The translations under genes and the position numbers were made by a program. Source: RPQJ01 sp963706535 (GTDB taxonomy: Bacteria > Pseudomonadota > Gammaproteobacteria > Steroidobacterales > Steroidobacteraceae). Taken from it: DNA of 64,000 nt. Positions 53,495 through 61,679 of the stretch are shown here, in pieces. Every line of letters starts with the position of its first letter. Within the stretch, counting starts at the first letter, position 1. The DNA is taken from contig CAVPMU010000012.1 in NCBI GenBank assembly GCA_963706535.1, positions 124,001 to 188,000 on the forward strand, written 5' to 3'. A model generated the notes under the pieces. It saw only the letters and a list, made by a program, of their open reading frames with translations. It had not been told where the DNA came from and did not search any database.

Positions 53495-55339
53495 ATGGGC
53501 CTGCAATGGGAAGGTAAGTCTTTCATCCAGAATCTGCCGAAGATCTACGGGATCTACACCGGCGGCTTCCTGGTCTTCTTCGCGCTGATGGCGCTGCTCG
53601 AGAAGTACGCCGGGATGAGCGCCCAGACGATCGGCATCCTCTTCGTCCTCTTCACGGTCGTCATCTACGCCTTCATCGGCATCCTCTCGCGCACCATGGC
53701 GGTAGAGGCCTACTACGTCGCCGGGCGCAGCGTCCCGCCGGTGTTCAACGGCATGGCCACGGCGGCCGACTGGATGTCGGGCGCGTCGTTCGTCGCGATG
53801 GCCGGCGGCGTCTTCATGTCCGGCCACCCGTACATGGCCTTCATCGTGGGCTGGACCGGCGGCTACATCCTGGTCGCAACGCTGATGGCGCCTTACCTGC
53901 GCAAGTTCGGCTGCTACACGGTGCCGGACTTCATCGGCACCCGCTACGGCGGCAAGCTGACGCGCTTCGTCGCGATCGTGGTGCTGGTGGTCGCCTCGTT
54001 CACCTACGTGACGGCGCAGATCACCGCCACCGGGACGATCGCGGCACGCGCGTTCCAGATCCCGTTCGAGATCGGGGTGTGGTTCGGCCTGCTCGGCATC
54101 CTGGTGTGCTCGATGCTCGGCGGCATGCGCGCGGTGACCTGGACCCAGGTCGCGCAGTACATCGTGCTCATCATCGCCTACCTGATCCCCATCTTCTGGA
54201 TGTCGATCACGCAGGGCTTCGGCTTCCTGCCGCACCTGGAGTACGGCGGCGCTGTCCAGCGCATCATGGAACTCGAGCCGATCATCGGCGTCGGCACGGC
54301 ACCGATCGACACCGTCGCGGGCCTCGCGGCACTCACCAAGTTGCACGCCACGCCGCCCGAGGGCGCGATGGCGGCATGGAAATTCGTCACCCTGGTGGCG
54401 TGCATGATGATCGGCACCGCCTCGCTGCCGCACATCCTGATGCGCTACTTCACGACCCCCTCGGTCCGTGACGCACGCAACTCGGTGGCGTGGTCGCTGT
54501 TCTTCATCTTCCTGCTCTACTTCTCGGCGCCCGCGCTCGCGACGTTCAGCAAGCTGCAGTTGATCGACCCGACCCTGCCGACGTCCATCATCGGCGCCTC
54601 GATCGACCACGTGATGTCGCTCGAGTGGATCCAGAAGTGGAGCAACATCGGACTGCTGGCCGTCAAGGACAGCAACGGCGACGGGATACTGCAGGTCACC
54701 GAGTTCTTCCTGAACCCGGACATCATCGTGCTGGCGACGCCTGAAATTGCCGGCCTGCCGTACGTGATCTCGGGCCTGGTCGCCGCGGGCGGCATGGCGG
54801 CGGCGATGTCCACCGCCGACGGCCTGCTGCTCGCGATGGCCAACGCGCTGTCCCACGATCTCTACTACAAGATCATCGACCCCAAGGCGGAAGTGAAGAA
54901 GCGCCTGCTCACCGCGCGCATCCTGCTGCTGGTCATCGGTGCCGGCGGCGCGGCGGTCGCAAGCTTGAAGCTCACCGGCATCCTCGGCGCGGTGGCGTGG
55001 GCGTTCTGCTTCGCGATGTCGGGCCTGTTCGTGCCGCTGGTCCTCGGCGTGTGGTGGAAGCGCGCCAACCGGCCGGGCGCGCTGGCGGGCATGATCGTCG
55101 GCCTCGGCACAGGCTGGTGGTACCTGCTGGCGGTACGCAATCCGGACGCATGGTACGGCCTGGCGCAGCCGTGGATCGGCCTCGACGACCTGCGTTTCGG
55201 CGTCGTCGGCACGGTCTGCAGCGCCATCGCCATGGTCGTCGTGACCCTGCTCACGCCGGCGCCGGACGCGGAGACGCAGCGCATGGTCGACGAGGTGCGA
55301 ATCCCGCACGGCGATACGATCATTCCCTCCAAGGCCTGA
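53495..55339 (+). CDS. VC_2705-type sodium:solute symporter (ActP-like)
   Basis: 614-residue SSS-family symporter with about 13 membrane helices. Motifs VEAYYVAGRSVPPVFNGMAT, AADWMSGASFVAMAGGVF, IGTASLPHILMRYFTTPSVR and VAAGGMAAAMSTADGLLLAM match the VC_2705 subgroup related to acetate permease ActP. Position behind acs and DUF4212 supports uptake of acetate or a similar monocarboxylate. A perfect intrinsic terminator follows 25 bp after the stop. Confidence 0.92.
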   Translation: MGLQWEGKSFIQNLPKIYGIYTGGFLVFFALMALLEKYAGMSAQTIGILFVLFTVVIYAFIGILSRTMAVEAYYVAGRSVPPVFNGMATAADWMSGASFVAMAGGVFMSGHPYMAFIVGWTGGYILVATLMAPYLRKFGCYTVPDFIGTRYGGKLTRFVAIVVLVVASFTYVTAQITATGTIAARAFQIPFEIGVWFGLLGILVCSMLGGMRAVTWTQVAQYIVLIIAYLIPIFWMSITQGFGFLPHLEYGGAVQRIMELEPIIGVGTAPIDTVAGLAALTKLHATPPEGAMAAWKFVTLVACMMIGTASLPHILMRYFTTPSVRDARNSVAWSLFFIFLLYFSAPALATFSKLQLIDPTLPTSIIGASIDHVMSLEWIQKWSNIGLLAVKDSNGDGILQVTEFFLNPDIIVLATPEIAGLPYVISGLVAAGGMAAAMSTADGLLLAMANALSHDLYYKIIDPKAEVKKRLLTARILLLVIGAGGAAVASLKLTGILGAVAWAFCFAMSGLFVPLVLGVWWKRANRPGALAGMIVGLGTGWWYLLAVRNPDAWYGLAQPWIGLDDLRFGVVGTVCSAIAMVVVTLLTPAPDAETQRMVDEVRIPHGDTIIPSKA

Positions 55340-55364
55340 TCACGGGCCGACGCGGCCCTGAGGA

Positions 55365-55396
55365 GCCGGGGCGAGGCAACTCGCCCCGGCTTTTTT
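55365..55396 (+). terminator. Rho-independent terminator after the symporter gene
   Basis: Perfect 11-bp stem (gccggggcgag / ctcgccccggc) with a gcaa tetraloop, immediately followed by six T residues (55391-55396). Confidence 0.95.
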
Positions 55397-55438
55397 ACGT
55401 GTGAGAGAATCGACGGCGTTACGCCCTGGAGTGAACCG

Positions 55439-55795
55439 GTGATCGAGGGAATCCCGCTGTGGGCGGTCGTGCTGGACTACGTGCTCGGCACGATCATGTG
55501 GACACTGGTCGGGCGCTTCGGCATGCGGCTGTTCCTGCCGGAGGACAGCAGGTTCTTCTTCAGCCGCATCTTCATCCGCGTCACCGACCCGCTGCTCCGG
55601 CTGTTCCGGCCGATCACGCCGGGCTTCCTGGTGCCCGGCATGGTCCCGCTCTACGTGGCGTGGTTCTTCTTCATGTTCCGCTTCTACGTCATGCCCTGGC
55701 TGCTCGGCTACTCGGTGATGGGCATGCTGTCATTCCCGCTCGAGGGCCAGATCGCCAAGGCCATCTACCACCTCGGCCGCCTGTTCACGGGCTAG
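55439..55795 (+). CDS. Small membrane protein (YggT-like)
   Basis: 118 residues, GTG start with GGAG eight bases upstream. Two or three hydrophobic segments (about 6-24, 65-88, 90-105) flank RVTDPLLRLFRPITPGFLVP, which resembles the YggT pattern D-P-L-L-x-x-x-R-x-x-x-P. Function unknown; YggT-family proteins are linked to osmotic or division-related membrane roles. It lies just after the symporter terminator and its 3' end overlaps the convergent gene by 11 bp. Confidence 0.7.
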   Translation: MIEGIPLWAVVLDYVLGTIMWTLVGRFGMRLFLPEDSRFFFSRIFIRVTDPLLRLFRPITPGFLVPGMVPLYVAWFFFMFRFYVMPWLLGYSVMGMLSFPLEGQIAKAIYHLGRLFTG

Positions 55796-56519
55796 GCGCA
55801 CCCGGCAGGGAGGCCAGGATGGCCTGCAGGTCGAGGTGCCGGGCGAAGTCCCGGCGCACCTCCTGCCAGCGAAATCGCACGGAGTTGCGCACGATCTCCC
55901 CGTCGAGTTCCTTTAGTTCGTCCATGACGGGGGACCAGCGCACCAGCCCGGCGGGGCTCTCGGTGAATGCCGCTTCGTCTGGGCCCACCGCCAGCCAGTC
56001 GGTACGCGCCACCCGGCTGCGCACGCGCTCTGCATGCGCGGCGAACCCGGCGCCCGCGTCGGCCGGCGTCCCGGCCTGTGCGAGTACGCGATCGACCTCC
56101 GCAAGCATCATGCGGGCGATACGCGGCAACTCGCGTGGCGCCTGCTGTGCCACACGGCTGCCCGTATAGACCGCGATGTCGGAGAGGCAGTCCAGCCAGA
56201 CGTGCCACTTGGCGACGTTGATCGCCTCGACGAAGGGGTCGTCGTCGAACAGCTCCGGGTAACGCATTCCCGCACGCGTGCGCAGGTAGCCGTACAGCGA
56301 GGTCTGCGCCACGAAACTGGCGCGCTTGTCGATGAACCGCGCCAGCGCCTCGGGCGTATCGATGGGCTCCTGCCGCGCCTCGCGGCCGAGCCCGATGTAG
56401 GACCGGACCGTGCTCCAGATCGCTGCGGGCCGCAGTGACGACCACGAGACCGGGGAGCGACCGCCGGAGGGGTTGCGGCGGACGACACGACGAAAACGGG
56501 GCTGGTCGGATCCGGACAT
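55785..56519 (-). CDS. Conserved-looking protein of unknown function
   Basis: 244 residues, soluble, largely helical, no signal or membrane segment. Distinct sequence includes IDTPEALARFIDKRASFVAQ, TSLYGYLRTRAGMRYPELFD, DDPFVEAINVAKWHVWLDCL and the C-terminal VRNSVRFRWQEVRRDF. No family recognised. ATG 56519 is preferred over 56561 because the latter would overlap the divergent DUF294 gene. It is divergent from that gene (34 bp), which senses nucleotides in the acetate module, so a linked role is possible but unproven. Confidence 0.65.
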   Translation of the reverse strand: MSGSDQPRFRRVVRRNPSGGRSPVSWSSLRPAAIWSTVRSYIGLGREARQEPIDTPEALARFIDKRASFVAQTSLYGYLRTRAGMRYPELFDDDPFVEAINVAKWHVWLDCLSDIAVYTGSRVAQQAPRELPRIARMMLAEVDRVLAQAGTPADAGAGFAAHAERVRSRVARTDWLAVGPDEAAFTESPAGLVRWSPVMDELKELDGEIVRNSVRFRWQEVRRDFARHLDLQAILASLPGAPSP

Positions 56520-56553
56520 CAGGATTTCCGTGTTGGCGCTATGATCGGCGAGC

Positions 56554-58404
56554 ATGAGCAATCCGCTGGCCGATGTCGAAAAATTCCTCGAGGAGACGCC
56601 GCCGTTCGACGTGCTCGAACCGGCACTGCGTCACCGCGCCGCAGCGGCCATCGAGGCCGTCTACCGGCGCAAGGGCACGGTGCTGCTCGATGTCGGCAAC
56701 GTCAACGAGACCCTGTACATCATACGGCGTGGCGCCGTCGACGCCCACGACCGGTACGGCAACTTCGTCGACCGCTACGGCGAGGGCGAGAGCTTCGGGC
56801 TGCAGTCGCTGCTGACGGGCAAGCCGGTGCGCTTCCGCATCACGCTGATCGAGGACGGCCTCATCTGGACCATGCCGCGGGAGGCGTTCGACGCGCTGCG
56901 GGGCGGCTCCCCGGAGTTCGATTCCTACTACATCCGCGGCCTCGAGGAACGGCTGATCTCGGCGGTGCAGCCGCGCGGATCCTCCGGCCAGACGCTCTTC
57001 ATGACGCCGATGGGCGAACTGGTCCGTTCGGAACCGATCATGGTGACGCCCGCGACCGCGATCGCGGAAGCCGCAAGGCGGATGTCGGAGCACGGCGTCT
57101 CCTCGGTCCTGGTGAACGAGGGTGAACAATTCTGCGGCATCGTCACGGACCGCGACCTGCGCAACCGGGTGCTCGCGGCGGGCCGCGACCCGGCGGAGCC
57201 CGTGTCGGCGATCATGACCGCCGAGCCGCTGACGCTCGACGCATCGAGCCCGGTGCTGGAGGGCATCCTCGCCATGGCCGGGCGCGGCATCCACCACCTG
57301 CCGCTGACCCGCGACGGGCGCATCGTCGGGATGGTCACCACGCGCGACCTGATGACGCTGCAGACCCAGCATCCCCTGTACCTGGCCGCGCAGATCCAGA
57401 AGGCCGCTTCGACGGAGCGTCTCGTCTCGATCTGCAAGCAGGTGCCGCGGCTGTTCGAGTTGCTGCTGGCCTCGGGCATGCGGCCCGAGCAGGTACCGAA
57501 GGTGCTGACCACGATCAATGACGCCGTGACGCGGCGCCTGATCGGCCTGGCCCGGCACCAGCTGGGGCCGCCGCCGGTGCCGTTCGCGTGGCTCGCCTTC
57601 GGCTCGCAGGCACGTGAAGAGCAGAGCATCAAGACCGACCAGGACAACGGCCTGGTCTGCGCCGACGACGCGCCACCCGGCGCCGATGCCTGGTTCGCCG
57701 AGCTGGCGCAGATCGTCTGCGACGGCCTCGACGCCTGCGGCTACCCGTATTGCCCGGGGAAGATCATGGCGACCACGGACGAGTGGCGGCAGCCGCTGTC
57801 CGGCTGGCAGCGACACTTCCGGGACTGGGCCAGCCTGCCTGATCCGACGGCGGTGCTGCGCGTCAGCATCTTCTTCGACCTGCGCGCCGTGTATGGCGAC
57901 CAGCAACTCGTCGTCCAGGTCAGGGACGCGCTCGCCGAGTGCGGCAGCGGGTCGCACAAGGGTCCCTTCATCGGCGCACTGGCGCGCCAGGCGGCGAGCT
58001 ACGAGGTGCCGCTCGGGTTCTTCCGGCGCTTCGTGCTCGCCGGCAAGGGCGAGCACAGCGACACGCTCGAGATCAAGGCCAGCGGCCTGATGCCACTGAC
58101 CGACCTCGTCCGGGCGCGCGCGATCGACGCGGGCATCACGGTGCCGGGGACCCAGGCGCGAATTGCCGCGCTGCTCGAAGATCATCGGCTGAGCCGCGCG
58201 GACGCGGACCGGCTCTCGGGTGCACACCGGCTGCTGGCGGGCCTGAGGATCCGCCTGCACGCGGACCAGGTGCGCCGTGGCGAGCAACTGCACAACCATC
58301 TCGACCCCCGTGCGATCAGCCACGCCGAGCGTGCCGCCCTCAGGGATGCGTTTCTGGTGATCCGCGAAGCCCAGAAGGGACTGCTGCTGGAATTCCCGAA
58401 GTGA
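56554..58404 (+). CDS. DUF294 nucleotidyltransferase with cNMP-binding and CBS domains
   Basis: 616 residues. An N-terminal cyclic-nucleotide-binding-like domain (about 10-135: VLLDVGNVNETLYIIRRGAV, GEGESFGLQSLLTG) is followed by two CBS domains (about 155-280: MSEHGVSSVLVNEGEQFCGI, RDGRIVGMVTTRDLM). The DUF294 nucleotidyltransferase core contains FGSQAREEQSIKTDQDNGLV (G-S, then the D-Q-D metal pair), and a C-terminal DUF294_C helical domain completes it. The architecture resembles GlnD-like signal-sensing transferases. These proteins are repeatedly found with DUF4212/VC_2705 symporters and acs, as here, suggesting control of acetate metabolism. The stop overlaps the exonuclease start as GTGA. 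Confidence 0.92.
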   Translation: MSNPLADVEKFLEETPPFDVLEPALRHRAAAAIEAVYRRKGTVLLDVGNVNETLYIIRRGAVDAHDRYGNFVDRYGEGESFGLQSLLTGKPVRFRITLIEDGLIWTMPREAFDALRGGSPEFDSYYIRGLEERLISAVQPRGSSGQTLFMTPMGELVRSEPIMVTPATAIAEAARRMSEHGVSSVLVNEGEQFCGIVTDRDLRNRVLAAGRDPAEPVSAIMTAEPLTLDASSPVLEGILAMAGRGIHHLPLTRDGRIVGMVTTRDLMTLQTQHPLYLAAQIQKAASTERLVSICKQVPRLFELLLASGMRPEQVPKVLTTINDAVTRRLIGLARHQLGPPPVPFAWLAFGSQAREEQSIKTDQDNGLVCADDAPPGADAWFAELAQIVCDGLDACGYPYCPGKIMATTDEWRQPLSGWQRHFRDWASLPDPTAVLRVSIFFDLRAVYGDQQLVVQVRDALAECGSGSHKGPFIGALARQAASYEVPLGFFRRFVLAGKGEHSDTLEIKASGLMPLTDLVRARAIDAGITVPGTQARIAALLEDHRLSRADADRLSGAHRLLAGLRIRLHADQVRRGEQLHNHLDPRAISHAERAALRDAFLVIREAQKGLLLEFPK

Positions 58405-59084
58405 GCCTGCTGCAGCGGCTACGACTGACCCGCGCCTGGCGCGCGTGCGCGCTGCCGCTGCAGCGGCAGTTGCTCGAGCAGCCGTTGCCGTCGCCCGGCA
58501 GCCGGGTGGCCGACCTGGAGATGATCGCGCTCGACTTCGAGACCACGGGACTCGACGCGCAGCGCGACCAGGTCATCGCGGCGGGATGGGTCTTGATCCG
58601 CGGCGATCGCATCGTGATGGCCAGCGCCCGCGAAGTCCGCGTACGCAGCGGCGACGGCAGCGGCGTCGGCCAGAGCGCCGTCATCCACGGCATCCTCGAC
58701 AGCGATCTCGACGACGCCGGCGGCACCGAGGCCTTGGTCGAGCATCTCTTGCCCGAACTGGCCGGGCGCGCGATCGTCGCACACGCCGCGTCCATCGAGC
58801 GTGGTTTCCTCGCCGCGCTGTTGCGCCGTATGGGCGGTGTGCCGATGCCCAACCCGTTCATCGACACCATGGCGCTCGAGCGTCGGCTGGTCGAAGGTCA
58901 TGGCGGCAGGTTGCGCGAACTGCACGGCGACCTGACGCTGGAGGCCTGCCGGTTGCGCCGTGGACTGCCGGAGCACCAGCGGCACTCCGCCGCCGCCGAT
59001 GCGATCGCCTGCGCCGAACTGTTCCTCGCGCAGGTCGCCCAGCTCGGCGGGGCACAGGGCGTGAAGCTGCGCGAACTGCGCTAG
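58401..59084 (+). CDS. DnaQ-like 3'-5' exonuclease
   Basis: 227-residue DEDDh exonuclease: ExoI LEMIALDFETTGLDAQRDQV (D-x-E), ExoII VAHAASIERGFLAALLRR and ExoIII HSAAADAIACAELFL with H-x4-D. The GTG start overlaps the DUF294 stop, so the two proteins are translationally coupled. Its N-terminal 35 residues (RLRLTRAWRACALPLQRQLL) are extra to the domain and could contact the partner. Similar pairs occur beside acetate symporter genes; whether the substrate is DNA, RNA or a small nucleotide signal is unknown. Confidence 0.9.
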   Translation: MSLLQRLRLTRAWRACALPLQRQLLEQPLPSPGSRVADLEMIALDFETTGLDAQRDQVIAAGWVLIRGDRIVMASAREVRVRSGDGSGVGQSAVIHGILDSDLDDAGGTEALVEHLLPELAGRAIVAHAASIERGFLAALLRRMGGVPMPNPFIDTMALERRLVEGHGGRLRELHGDLTLEACRLRRGLPEHQRHSAAADAIACAELFLAQVAQLGGAQGVKLRELR

Positions 59085-59599
59085 CGTGGCGCCGCGTAGA
59101 AGCGTCCTGCGCCCACGAAGCGCTGCCGGTACCACTCGTCCTGCAGGCTCGCAACGCGCACGTGCCCACCGCTCTGCGGCGCGTGGACGAACCGATCGTC
59201 GCCCACGTAGATCCCGACGTGGCCGACCGCGCGCCCCGACAACCGGAAGAACACCAGGTCGCCCGGCCGCAGCGCGCGTCGGTCCACCGGCGTCGCCTGC
59301 GAATATTGCTCGGCCGCGGTACGCGGCACGCTGATGCCGACCTGGCGGTGGGCGTAGGCGACGAGGCCGCTGCAGTCGAAGCCGTCGGGGCCCGCGCCGC
59401 CGTAGCGGTACGGGGCGCCGATGCGCGACTCGGCCGCCAGCAGCACGGCGCGGCCGGGGTCCGCGGTCGGTTGCACGATCGGGCCGCCGGGCTCCCCGCG
59501 CTGGAACGGCGCGCAGGCGGCGAGCAGGAGCAGCAGGGTCGCAAGCCACACCGGCCGCGCACAAGCCCTGATGCAGGTCCCTGGGTGCGGGGCGATCAT
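59081..59599 (-). CDS. NlpC/P60 peptidoglycan hydrolase, lipoprotein
   Basis: 172 residues with lipobox LLAAC. The NlpC/P60 catalytic Cys lies in GAGPDGFDCSGLVAYAHRQV, the first His in GRAVGHVGIYVGDDRFVHAP and the second in HAPQSGGHVRV. It probably cuts gamma-D-glutamyl-diaminopimelate bonds in peptide stems, like MepS. It is convergent with the exonuclease gene, overlapping it by four bases, and divergent from the EF-hand gene. Confidence 0.9.
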   Translation of the reverse strand: MIAPHPGTCIRACARPVWLATLLLLLAACAPFQRGEPGGPIVQPTADPGRAVLLAAESRIGAPYRYGGAGPDGFDCSGLVAYAHRQVGISVPRTAAEQYSQATPVDRRALRPGDLVFFRLSGRAVGHVGIYVGDDRFVHAPQSGGHVRVASLQDEWYRQRFVGAGRFYAAPR

Positions 59600-59646
59600 G
59601 GGCGGGTAGTCTAGAATGGTCGGACGGCCGATGCAGGAGTAGCGCC

Positions 59647-59874
59647 ATGGATACCCTGTCGCAGGAACAGCTGGACGAGCTCCGCGAGGACTTCGACTTC
59701 AACGATGCGAACCACGATGGGCGCATCCAGTACCGGGAGTTCGTCGTGCTGCTCGGCGGCCTCGAGGCCGGCATGTCCGACGAGGAGGCCCGCATCGGCT
59801 TCGACGAGATCGACACGGACGACGACGGGGTCATCGGCTTCGATGAATTCGTCGCGTGGTGGACCCGCGATTGA
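59647..59874 (+). CDS. Small EF-hand calcium-binding protein
   Basis: 75 residues with two EF-hands. The loops are D-F-N-D-A-N-H-D-G-R-I-Q-Y-R-E-F and D-E-I-D-T-D-D-D-G-V-I-G-F-D-E-F; both carry the Asp/Asn ligands and the bidentate Glu. No signal, so cytoplasmic. It resembles half a calmodulin and is a single-copy small protein with no known partner here; the 21-bp gap before the next remnant contains that gene's ribosome site. Confidence 0.85.
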   Translation: MDTLSQEQLDELREDFDFNDANHDGRIQYREFVVLLGGLEAGMSDEEARIGFDEIDTDDDGVIGFDEFVAWWTRD

Positions 59875-59895
59875 ACTGAAGGAGCCGTCCGTCCC

Positions 59896-60342
59896 GTGAA
59901 GTGGCGTGCACTGGCGGTCGTGGCGGGCGTCGTCGTCGTGGCGGGCGCGGCATTCCTGTGGTTCGGGCGCCCCGAGCTCGCGCCGCCCGCCAGCCTGAAC
60001 CTCACCGACCGCGCCCACCACCGCCCCGACCAGCTCTCGGGCGGGCAGCGACAGCGGGTCGCCATCGCGCGCGCGATGATCATGCAGCCCACTGTCCTGC
60101 TCGCGGACGAACCGACCGGAAACCTCGACCACGTTTCTGGCGCCGAGGTGCTCGCCGCGCTCGAGTCGCTCAACGGGAAGGGCATCACCCTGCTGGTGGT
60201 GACGCACGACGACGAGGTGGCGGCGCGTTCGCGGCGCCACACCCGCATGCGCGACGGCAAGGTCGTGATCGACCAGGTCGGTCCGGGAGCGCCGCCGTGG
60301 TGGTGCTCACCTCGCTCGGCGAGGGGGCGCGGCGCTACGTGA
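59896..60342 (+). pseudogene. Fused remnant: membrane-fusion protein N-terminus joined to ABC ATPase C-terminal half
   Basis: A GTG start with a strong ribosome site (aaggag) opens a MacA-like N-terminus (membrane helix WRALAVVAGVVVVAGAAFLW). After about 34 residues the frame passes straight into the C-terminal half of a MacB/LolD-type ATPase: RPDQLSGGQRQRVAIARAMI (signature), LLADEPTGNLD (Walker B) and LLVVTHDDEVAARSRRHTR. The periplasmic part of the fusion protein and the ATPase Walker A half are missing, consistent with a deletion that left an in-frame fusion. The ATPase end itself is cut near 60285, where permease sequence begins. It cannot be a working transporter subunit. Confidence 0.8.
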
Positions 60343-61231
60343 CGGGGGAGTTCCAGGCGCTCGGCACCGACCTGGTGATCGTGCTTCCTGGCCGCTCCGA
60401 GACCACGGGTGTGCAACCGGGCCTATTCGCCGGCGAGACCCCGCGCGACCTGACGCTCGGCGACGCGCAGGCGCTGCTGCGCATCCCGGAGGTGGCGCGC
60501 ATCGCACCCATCGTCGTGGGCTCGGCGCCCATCTCGGCGGGCGAGCTCTCGCGCGAGGTGCCGGTGATCGGCACCAGCTCGGACTTCATCACCGTGCGCA
60601 GCATGACGATGGGGCAGGGACGCTTCCTGCCCGAGGGCGGGCTCGACCGCCGCTTCCGCGTCATCGGCGTGCTGTCCGACTCGGGTCGGGCCATCGGCTT
60701 CGACACGCAGGAACTCGTCATCATCCCGGTCACCAGTGCGCAGCAGTTGTTCGACACCGAGTCGCTGTTCCGCATCCTGATCCAGGCGCGCGATCCCGAG
60801 TCGATGGATCGCGTGCGCGAGCAGGTGCGTGCGACGCTCGCCGCGCGCCACCAGGGCGAGGAGGACGTCACCGTCATCACGCAGGACCCCGTGCTGGCCA
60901 CGTTCAACCGCATCTTCACCGCGCTCACCCTCACGCTCGCGGGCATCGCCTCGATCAGCCTCGCGGTAGCCGGCATCCTGATCATGAACGTGATGCTGGT
61001 CGCCGTGAGCCAGCGCACGGCGGAGGTCGGCCTGCTGAAGGCGCTCGGCGCGCGTGGCCGCCAGATTACGGCGTTGTTCCTCGCGGAAGCTGTCCTGCTC
61101 TCGATGGCCGGCGCGGCCCCGGGCCTCGCCTTCGGCTACGTCGCGAACTGGCTCATCGGACGCGCCTATCCCGCGCTGCCCGTCGGAGCGCCCGCCTCGA
61201 TCCGGTGGTGGCACTCGTGGGGAGGCGCTGA
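60288..61231 (+). pseudogene. MacB-like ABC permease remnant 1
   Basis: Begins inside the first membrane helix of a MacB-type permease (AAVVVLTSLGEGARRYVTGE), with no start codon for the missing N-terminus. It continues through the periplasmic MacB core (FQALGTDLVIVLPGRSETTG, FIIPV-type core strands, SLFRILIQARDPESMDRVRE) and the second and third helices (AGIASISLAVAGILIMNVML, AEVGLLKALGARGRQITALF). Near 61190 the frame shifts: the last permease motif LDPVVALVGRR with its stop at 61229-61231 is in another frame, implying a small deletion that removed the last helix region. Confidence 0.78.
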
Positions 61232-61234
61232 GCC

Positions 61235-61675
61235 GTGCGTTCCCTCGACCTCGTCCGGTTCACCAGCGGCTCGGTGCTCGCACACCGCATGCGCGCGCTG
61301 CTCACGGCGCTCGGCAGCATCTCGCTGCTGGTGGGCGCGGTGGGAATCTTCACCATCATGACCATCGCAGCCCGCGAGCGCACCAGCGAGATCGGGCTGT
61401 TGCGCGCACTCGGCGCCGAGCGTGACGAGGTCCTTGCCGTATTCCTCGTCGAGGCGGTGGTGCTGACGGTGCTCGGTGGGTTCGCCGGGCTCGCGTTCGG
61501 CGCCGGCGTCGCCTGGCTGCTGGGCGAGACGGTGCGTCAGCTTCCCGTGAGCTTCTCGCCGCTGTTCATGGGGCTATCGATGGGCCTGTCCGTGGTGATC
61601 GGGCTCGTGGCGGGCATCCTGCCCGCACTCAACGCCGCGAACCTCGACCCGGTCGACGCGTTGCGGGCGGAATAG
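61235..61675 (+). pseudogene. MacB/LolCE-like ABC permease remnant 2 (internal deletion)
   Basis: 146-residue open frame, GTG start three bases after the preceding stop. The N-terminus (SLDLVRFTSGSVLAHRMRAL, LTALGS) is that of a permease, but it continues directly into the C-terminal helices (ISLLVGAVGIFTIMTIAARE, RTSEIGLLRALGAERDEVLA, GFAGLAFGAGVAWLL) and ends with LPALNAANLDPVDALRAE. The whole periplasmic domain (about 250 residues in homologues) is absent. The reading frame is intact, so a protein could be made, but it lacks the substrate-facing part. Confidence 0.75.
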
Positions 61676-61679
61676 CGCC

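Noticed and set aside
53393..55309. Long minus-strand reading frame opposite the symporter
   Set aside because: Highly charged low-complexity translation antisense to a clearly conserved 13-helix transporter.
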